Notes under the pieces: model-generated
What the model was told of the DNA's origin: nothing
The model's database searches: none
The model's input: only the letters and a program-made list of their open reading frames with translations
Origin: Streptomyces coeruleorubidus
Lineage (GTDB): Bacteria; Actinomycetota; Actinomycetes; Streptomycetales; Streptomycetaceae
Direction: 5' to 3'
DNA: 64,000 nt
Assembly (NCBI RefSeq): GCF_028885415.1
Contig: NZ_CP118527.1
Location: 3,100,001 to 3,164,000 of the forward strand
Position numbers and translations under genes: made by a program
Shown: positions 59,023 through 64,000 of the stretch, piece by piece
How the letters are laid out: every line of letters starts with the position of its first letter
Position numbering within the stretch: position 1 is the first letter of the stretch

Positions 59023-60509
59023 CCCGCCGGCTGCTGATCGGCTACCTCAGCCTCGCCGCGCTGGTGCTGCTCTGCCTGGAGATCCCGCTGGGCTTCGTCT
59101 ACTCGCGCGGGGAGCGCGAGCAGGTGGTCAACGCGGCGAAGGACGAGGCCGAGTCGGTCTCCGCGTACGCCGCGCTGTCCCTCGCGGCGGGGCGGGCCGA
59201 GCGGGACCTGCCCGCGCGGGTGGCGCACTGCGCGCAGCGCATCGGCGGGAAGGTGGTGATCGTCGGCGCCTCGGGCGCGCCGCTGGCCACCTCGCATCCG
59301 AGGGACACCTCGGTGCCCGGCGCCCTGGCCGACCGGCCGGGCATCGCGGCCGCGCTGCGGGGCACCTCGACGGTGGACGTGCGTACCTCCACGATCGGCG
59401 GGGTCGAGTACCTGTCGGTGGCCGCGCCGGTCGGCCAGGAGGCGCGGCCGGTGGGTGCCGTGTGGCTGACGGTGCCCACGCGGACGGTGCACGAGCGGGT
59501 CCACCACGTGTGGCTGCTGCTCGCCCTGGGCGGACTCGCCGTGCTGACGGCGGTGGCCGTGGTCGGCTTCGCCTTCGCCCGCTGGGCGGGCCGTCCCATC
59601 CGTGAACTGGAGCAGGCCGCGCACGACTTGGTGGAGCGCGGCGGCCGGTTCACACCGGTGACGATCACGAAGGGCCCGCCGGAAGTACGCAGTCTGGCCG
59701 CCGCGTTCAACCGCACCGCGGCCCGTTTCGCCCATCTGCTCGCCTCCCAACGGGCGTTCGCCGGCGAGGCCTCGCACCAGCTCAAGACCCCGCTCGCGGC
59801 GCTGCGGCTGCGCCTGGAGAACCTGGAGCCGGACGTGGCGGCCCGCGCCCGGGGCAGCCTGACCGCCGCCGTCACGGAGACGGACCGGCTCGCCCGGATG
59901 GTCGAGCACCTGCTGGCGATGGCCCGGCTGGAGGAGCACGCGGCGATCCCCGCCACGGTCGACCTGGGCGCGGTCTGCGCGGAACGGCACCGCACCTGGC
60001 AGCCGCTGTTCGCCCGGGAGGAGGTCTCCCTCGTGCTCTTCGCGGGCAGCATCGGCCCGGTGCTCGCGGTGCCGGGAGCCGTCGAGCAGATCATGGACAA
60101 CCTGCTGTCCAACGCCCTGCGGGCGTCTCCGCCCGGCAGCACCGTCACGATCGAACTGCGGGTGCCGGCCCCGCCCCGCCGCGCCCTGCGCGACAGCCGC
60201 CCGCGCTGGGTCGACCTGCACGTCACCGACGAGGGCCCCGGCATGACGGAGGAGCAGCGGGCCCGCGCCTTCGACCGCTTCTGGCGCGCCCCGGGGGCCC
60301 CCAAGGGCGGTTCGGGACTCGGCCTCGCCCTGGTGCAGCGCCTCGCCCACGCCAGCGGCGGCGAGGCGAGTCTGCACACGGCGGCGACGGGCGGCCTGGA
60401 CGTGGTGATCCGGCTGCCGTCCGTACGACCGCCGGCGGAGGGCCACGGACCGGGCCCCGACCGGCCGAGGGGCGGCCGGAGACGGGAGGCACCGGCGCTG
60501 CCCGCGTGA
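59019..60509 (+). CDS. Sensor histidine kinase of the two-component pair
   Basis: 496 residues. TM1 (LLIGYLSLAALVLLCLEIPLG), an extracytoplasmic sensor of ~130 residues, TM2 (VWLLLALGGLAVLTAVAVVG), HAMP, then DHp with His253 in EASHQLKTPLAALR and a HATPase with N-box QIMDNLLSNALRAS, G1 VTDEGPGM and G2 GSGLGLALVQR. The C-terminal ~30 residues are basic and disordered. TctE-like group; signal unknown. Coupled to the regulator upstream; the adjoining carbonic anhydrase or PhoX-like genes are possible targets. Confidence 0.93.
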   Translation: MTRRLLIGYLSLAALVLLCLEIPLGFVYSRGEREQVVNAAKDEAESVSAYAALSLAAGRAERDLPARVAHCAQRIGGKVVIVGASGAPLATSHPRDTSVPGALADRPGIAAALRGTSTVDVRTSTIGGVEYLSVAAPVGQEARPVGAVWLTVPTRTVHERVHHVWLLLALGGLAVLTAVAVVGFAFARWAGRPIRELEQAAHDLVERGGRFTPVTITKGPPEVRSLAAAFNRTAARFAHLLASQRAFAGEASHQLKTPLAALRLRLENLEPDVAARARGSLTAAVTETDRLARMVEHLLAMARLEEHAAIPATVDLGAVCAERHRTWQPLFAREEVSLVLFAGSIGPVLAVPGAVEQIMDNLLSNALRASPPGSTVTIELRVPAPPRRALRDSRPRWVDLHVTDEGPGMTEEQRARAFDRFWRAPGAPKGGSGLGLALVQRLAHASGGEASLHTAATGGLDVVIRLPSVRPPAEGHGPGPDRPRGGRRREAPALPA

Positions 60510-60717
60510 AGCCCACGAAAGACAACGTGAGCCCTCGAACAACAAGTCGAGGCCTGCGGGCGCCCGGCCCCACAGGCGGCACACAGCATGCCGTCCCGCC
60601 GCCATGAGTTGGCCATGCCCCGTCAACCCTGCTCCCATAGCGTCCCTCCCGCCTCCCCCCACGCACAACCCTGCCGTCGACCGGCGGCAGGGCGGTACGG
60701 CACCTCTTGGAGTGAGA

Positions 60718-61872
60718 GTGGAACGTCGTAGCCTCCTGCGTGCGGCCGTCCTCGGCGGCACCTCGGCCGCCCTCGGCGGAACCCTGTGGCGCGGGGCCGC
60801 TTACGCGGCCCCGGCCCAGCCCGGCGCCGGCCCCTACGGGCCGCTGGGCTCCCCGGACGCCAACGGCATCAGGCTCCCCAGCGGCTTCACCAGCCGGGTG
60901 ATCGCCCGGTCGGGCCAGCGAGTCGGGACCACGTCGTACACCTGGCACAACGCCCCCGACGGCGGCGCCTGTTACGCCGACGGCACGGGCTGGATCTATG
61001 TCTCCAACTCCGAGATCAATCCCTCGGGCGGCGCGAGCGCGGTGAAGTTCTCGTCCACGGGCGCGATCACCGGCGCGTACCGCATCCTCTCCAGCACCCG
61101 ACAGAACTGCGCCGGCGGCAAGACGCCGTGGAACACCTGGCTTTCCTGCGAGGAGGTGGACCGGGGCTACGTCTACGAGACCGACCCCTGGGGCACGAAG
61201 GCGGCGGTGCGCCGCGACGCCATGGGCCGTTTCAAGCACGAGGCGGCGGCGGCCGACCCGGTCCGCCAGGTCATCTACCTGACCGAGGACGTCACCGACG
61301 GCTGCTTCTACCGCTTCCGCCCGACGACCTGGGGCGACCTGTCCGCCGGCACGCTGGAGGTCCTCGTGGCGGGCAGCGGCACCAGCGGCCCGGTCACCTG
61401 GGCCCGGGTCCCCGACCCCTCCGGCGCGACCGCCACCCGCAGCCAGGTCTCCGGCGCCAAGCGCTTCAACGGCGGCGAGGGCTGCTACTACGCGAACGAC
61501 ACCTGCTGGTTCACCACGAAGGGCGACAACCGCGTCTGGCAGTACAACGCCGCCGCCCAGACCATCGAACTCGCCTACGACGACTCCCTGGTGAGCGGTA
61601 CGGCCCCGCTCACCGGCGTCGACAACGTCACCGGCTCCGCCTCCGGCGACCTCTTCGTGGCCGAGGACGGCGGCAACATGGAGATCTGCGTCATCACCCC
61701 CGCCGACGTGGTCGCCCCGTTCCTCCGCATCGACGGCCAGTCCGGCTCGGAGATCACGGGCCCGGCGTTCTCCCCGGACGGCACCCGCCTGTACTTCTCC
61801 AGCCAGCGCGGCACCAGCGGCAGTTCCTCGGGCGGCATCACGTACGAGGTGAAGGGCCCGTTCCGCTCGTAG
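60718..61872 (+). CDS. Tat-exported PhoX-like (DUF839) protein
   Basis: 384 residues from GTG 60718, with GGAG 6 nt upstream. Twin-Arg signal VERRSLLRAAVLGGTSAALGG and cleavage near AYA|APA. The mature protein is a propeller with PhoX-like pieces: TWHNAPDGGACYADGTGWIYVSNSE, TPWNTWLSCEEVDRGYVYE, GRFKHEAAAADPVRQVIYLTED and NGGEGCYYANDTCWFTTKGDN. PhoX enzymes are Fe/Ca-dependent alkaline phosphatases; whether all metal ligands are kept cannot be decided by eye. No Pho box was recognised upstream. Confidence 0.83.
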   Translation: MERRSLLRAAVLGGTSAALGGTLWRGAAYAAPAQPGAGPYGPLGSPDANGIRLPSGFTSRVIARSGQRVGTTSYTWHNAPDGGACYADGTGWIYVSNSEINPSGGASAVKFSSTGAITGAYRILSSTRQNCAGGKTPWNTWLSCEEVDRGYVYETDPWGTKAAVRRDAMGRFKHEAAAADPVRQVIYLTEDVTDGCFYRFRPTTWGDLSAGTLEVLVAGSGTSGPVTWARVPDPSGATATRSQVSGAKRFNGGEGCYYANDTCWFTTKGDNRVWQYNAAAQTIELAYDDSLVSGTAPLTGVDNVTGSASGDLFVAEDGGNMEICVITPADVVAPFLRIDGQSGSEITGPAFSPDGTRLYFSSQRGTSGSSSGGITYEVKGPFRS

Positions 61873-61981
61873 CCACATCACTCGTCTTCACGTGACCATC
61901 ACAAAATGGTCACCTCTCCCTCATCCAGGGCCACCCGGTCCTACGGTCATCCCCTCACGTACCACCACTGGGGGGATGGCC

Positions 61982-62482
61982 ATGACCAATCCGTACACCG
62001 ACCCGCACACCAACCCGTATCCCGTGCCGCCCGCGCCGCGGCCCGCACGCCCGGCGCCCCGCTGGGCCCGGAAGCGCTACCTGCTGCCCGCCCTCGGTCT
62101 GGCCCTGTTCGTCGGCGCCGGCATCGGCGCCGGCGGCGACACGACGACCGACGCGAAACCCGCGGCCGCGAAGCCGCAGCCGACCGTCACGGTCACCGCG
62201 ACGACCACCGCCACCGCGACACCGCTCGCGAAGGAGCCGGAACCCGCTCCCACGGTCACCGCCACCAAGACCGTCAGAGTCACCACCACGGTCACCGCGC
62301 AACCGGCCGCGGGCGGCGGCTCCGACGACAACGGCTCGGGCGGCTCGGGCGGCTCCGAGGACGTCTACTACGCCAACTGCTCCGCCGTCCGTGCCGCCGG
62401 TGCGGCCCCGATCCACCGTGGTGAACCCGGCTACGCCTCCCACCTGGACCGTGACAACGACGGGGTCGCCTGCGACACCTGA
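61982..62482 (+). CDS. Membrane-anchored excalibur calcium-binding domain protein
   Basis: 166 residues from ATG 61982 (GGGGGG upstream; ATG 61976 also possible). A Pro-rich N-terminus, one TM helix (YLLPALGLALFVGAGIGAG), a Thr/Val-rich stalk (TVTVTATTTATATP, TVTATKTVRVTTT), a Gly/Ser hinge, and a C-terminal excalibur domain (YYANCSAVRAAGAAPIHRGEPGYA, DRDNDGVACD) with the EF-hand-like DxDxDGxxC loop. Extracellular; function unknown but typical of actinobacteria. Confidence 0.87.
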   Translation: MTNPYTDPHTNPYPVPPAPRPARPAPRWARKRYLLPALGLALFVGAGIGAGGDTTTDAKPAAAKPQPTVTVTATTTATATPLAKEPEPAPTVTATKTVRVTTTVTAQPAAGGGSDDNGSGGSGGSEDVYYANCSAVRAAGAAPIHRGEPGYASHLDRDNDGVACDT

Positions 62483-62574
62483 CACGAGTGCGCCGGTGAC
62501 CATCGGCGCGTCCGGCCGTTCCACCGTTTGGGCAGCCCGTCCCGGGCCGCCCGGACGACGGAAGGAACACCACC

Positions 62575-63093
62575 GTGGACACGACCGTGCCCGCCACCGA
62601 CGTGCAGCGCGTGCTGCCGCGTGACGAGTGGGTCAGGACGCTGCCGCAGACCATCGTCGCGTCGTGCGTCCTGCTCCTCGACGCCGAGGACCGGATGCTG
62701 CTGCTGCGCTATGCCGAGGGCCAGCCCGGTGTCGGGCTCTGGGGGCTGCCGGGCGGCATGCTCGACCACGGAGAGGACCCGGTCGGTGCCGCGTGCCGGG
62801 AGCTGCACGAGGAGACCGGCATCGTCCTGGACGGGGCGCCCCGGCTCATCGGCTACGACCACCGGGCCGATGTGAAGGGCACGGGCCCGGTGATCGACTT
62901 CTACTTCCACGGCGGCCGCCTCGCCCCCGGACAGACCGTCAGGCGCAGTGGCGAACACGACCAGGACGGCCTGTTCGCCCTCGCCGACCTGGAATCCACC
63001 CCGCTGTCGACCCCACTGCCGGCCCTCACCGCCCTGCACACGGCCGCCCTGACCGGAACCGTCGTATGCCTGCGGGAAGGTCTGCCCCACTGA
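62575..63093 (+). CDS. Nudix hydrolase
   Basis: 172 residues from GTG 62575 (GGAAGG upstream). The Nudix box is complete: [10 protein letters not shown] then [14 protein letters not shown], satisfying Gx5Ex7REUxEExGU. Preceded by GLWGLPG. Hydrolyses a nucleoside diphosphate linked to another moiety; substrate not predictable. Convergent with the serine hydrolase gene. Confidence 0.9.
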   Translation: MDTTVPATDVQRVLPRDEWVRTLPQTIVASCVLLLDAEDRMLLLRYAEGQPGVGLWGLPGGMLDHGEDPVGAACRELHEETGIVLDGAPRLIGYDHRADVKGTGPVIDFYFHGGRLAPGQTVRRSGEHDQDGLFALADLESTPLSTPLPALTALHTAALTGTVVCLREGLPH

Positions 63094-63128
63094 CAGCCCC
63101 TCAGGCCGAGGAGCTGCGGGCGGCCCGG

Positions 63129-64000
63129 TCAGCCGTACATCGCCATGCGGTAAAGAGTCGCAAGCGCGTCGTCGATGGGGTGCGGCTGCGGCTTGCCGGA
63201 GGAGTCGAGCCTGTTCCACCTCTGCAGGTTCACCGCGACGGACATCTGCCGCTTGCCGTCGGCACGGATCATGGCTAGTGCTCCACCACCCCAGACCGTG
63301 CCGCCGTGGCCCCAGAAGGTGCCCTGACCGGGCCCCTCCATCGGGTGCAGGCCGAGGCCGTAGTCGATCGTCTTTCCCTCTTGGGAGACGACCGGGACGG
63401 TGCGTCGCATCTGCGCCAGCGACGACGGACTGACGATCTCCCCGGCCAGCAGCATGCCGAAGAACCGGTTGAGGTCCGCGACGGTCGATATCAGCGAGGC
63501 CGACGGCCCCACCCATGACATGTCGTAGACGCTGTAGTCGCGCGGCGGGTCGATCATGCCGAACCACGCCTCGTAGAGCTGCGAGTGCGGCCCGTTGACG
63601 TGCGGTCCGGCGGGGAACTCGGTCTCCCGGAGCCCGGCGCGCTCGATGACGTTCCGGGTGATGTACCGCTCGGCCGTAGTGCCGGTCACTTCTTCCAGGA
63701 GTTTGCCGAGGAGCAGGTAGTTGGTGTTGGAGTACACCCCCGGAGCACCGCCCGGGGCCCCGACGGCAGGCGCGGTGACCCCTATCTCGATCAGTTCGGC
63801 GGGGTCGAACCGCGTGAACCGGTGGTCGTCCAGGCTCTGGGGCCCGGTCTCCGCAAGGGCGGGGAACGCCTTGAGGGAGGGGTAGGCGTACGGGAGATAC
63901 TCGGCGAGGCCGCTGGTGTGGTTGATCAGCATCCGGACCGTGATAGCGGCACCGCGTTCTCCGGGAACCAGCTTCGGAAGGTACCGGCCGATCGGTGTGT
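63129..64000 (-). CDS. Serine hydrolase (class C beta-lactamase/DD-peptidase fold), 5' end outside window
   Basis: The minus-strand frame is open to the right edge, so the N-terminus with the SxxK nucleophile is missing. Visible: GRYLPKLVPGERGAAITVRMLINHTSGL, the YxN motif in GVYSNTNYLLLGKLLEEVTG, and the HxG-type motif in WGHGGTVWGG near the C-terminus. Penicillin-binding-protein-like esterases and D-amino acid peptidases share this fold. The stop is TGA at 63131-63129. Confidence 0.88.
   Translation of the reverse strand, partial: TPIGRYLPKLVPGERGAAITVRMLINHTSGLAEYLPYAYPSLKAFPALAETGPQSLDDHRFTRFDPAELIEIGVTAPAVGAPGGAPGVYSNTNYLLLGKLLEEVTGTTAERYITRNVIERAGLRETEFPAGPHVNGPHSQLYEAWFGMIDPPRDYSVYDMSWVGPSASLISTVADLNRFFGMLLAGEIVSPSSLAQMRRTVPVVSQEGKTIDYGLGLHPMEGPGQGTFWGHGGTVWGGGALAMIRADGKRQMSVAVNLQRWNRLDSSGKPQPHPIDDALATLYRMAMYG

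Overview
The window is high-GC actinobacterial DNA, almost certainly Streptomyces. Codon third positions are nearly all G or C, the primary-type sigma factor is HrdA-like, and there is a mycothiol-type DinB/MDMPI protein, a STAS-ANTAR protein and a MEDS-HATPase anti-sigma-type protein. Many genes have a TANNNT-type -10 only 6-7 nt before the start codon, as in leaderless streptomycete mRNAs. From memory, and unchecked, the gene order (mbl, hrdA, dnaG, dGTPase, nasA, SoxR-controlled flavin reductase, nirBD) matches the S. coelicolor chromosome around SCO2451-SCO2500. This is core chromosome; I see no prophage, IS element, integrase or CRISPR array.

Layout. 1-7 kb: a HAD-like pseudo-hydrolase, the actin-like Mbl, a divergent anti-sigma/STAS set, then a squalene/phytoene-synthase-like reading frame that changes frame at a C7 tract into an UppS (cis-prenyltransferase) domain. 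7-18 kb: an accessory metabolic and redox island with RraA-like aldolase, ketopantoate-reductase-like enzyme, two LysR regulators, a dehydrogenase-NTF2 fusion, DJ-1/PfpI, TetR, MFS exporter, F420:NADP-reductase-like protein and a secreted lipase. 18.1-18.6 kb: three tRNAs on the minus strand closed by a clear intrinsic terminator. 19-33 kb: sugar kinase, heterodimeric ABC exporter, hrdA, a coupled hypothetical/AbiEii-like nucleotidyltransferase pair, dnaG, a ferredoxin-reductase-type flavoprotein, dGTPase and a sirohydrochlorin-chelatase-like protein.

33-38 kb: a SanA/YdcF-like protein, an unlisted 51-codon secreted peptide gene, and a tight three-gene operon (lone NRPS-type adenylation protein, membrane flavo-oxidoreductase, enoyl-CoA hydratase) that is the best candidate here for a poorly described pathway. 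38-53 kb: nitrogen assimilation. nasA (38.4 kb) and the FAD protein-nirB-nirD operon (47.5-51.7 kb) each carry a GlnR-like box followed by the same promoter pattern at the same distance from the start codon; the siroheme chelatase at 32.4 kb could supply the nitrite reductase cofactor. Between them lie an M4 metalloprotease, a flavin reductase under a SoxR box, a surface protein with a class F sortase, and an HxlR/imine-reductase-like pair.

53-64 kb: secreted beta-propeller, SDR, a beta-carbonic anhydrase translationally coupled to a SulP transporter with a long Gly-rich repeat N-terminus (probably CO2/bicarbonate handling), a two-component system, a PhoX-like Tat protein, an excalibur protein, a Nudix hydrolase and a serine hydrolase cut by the right edge.
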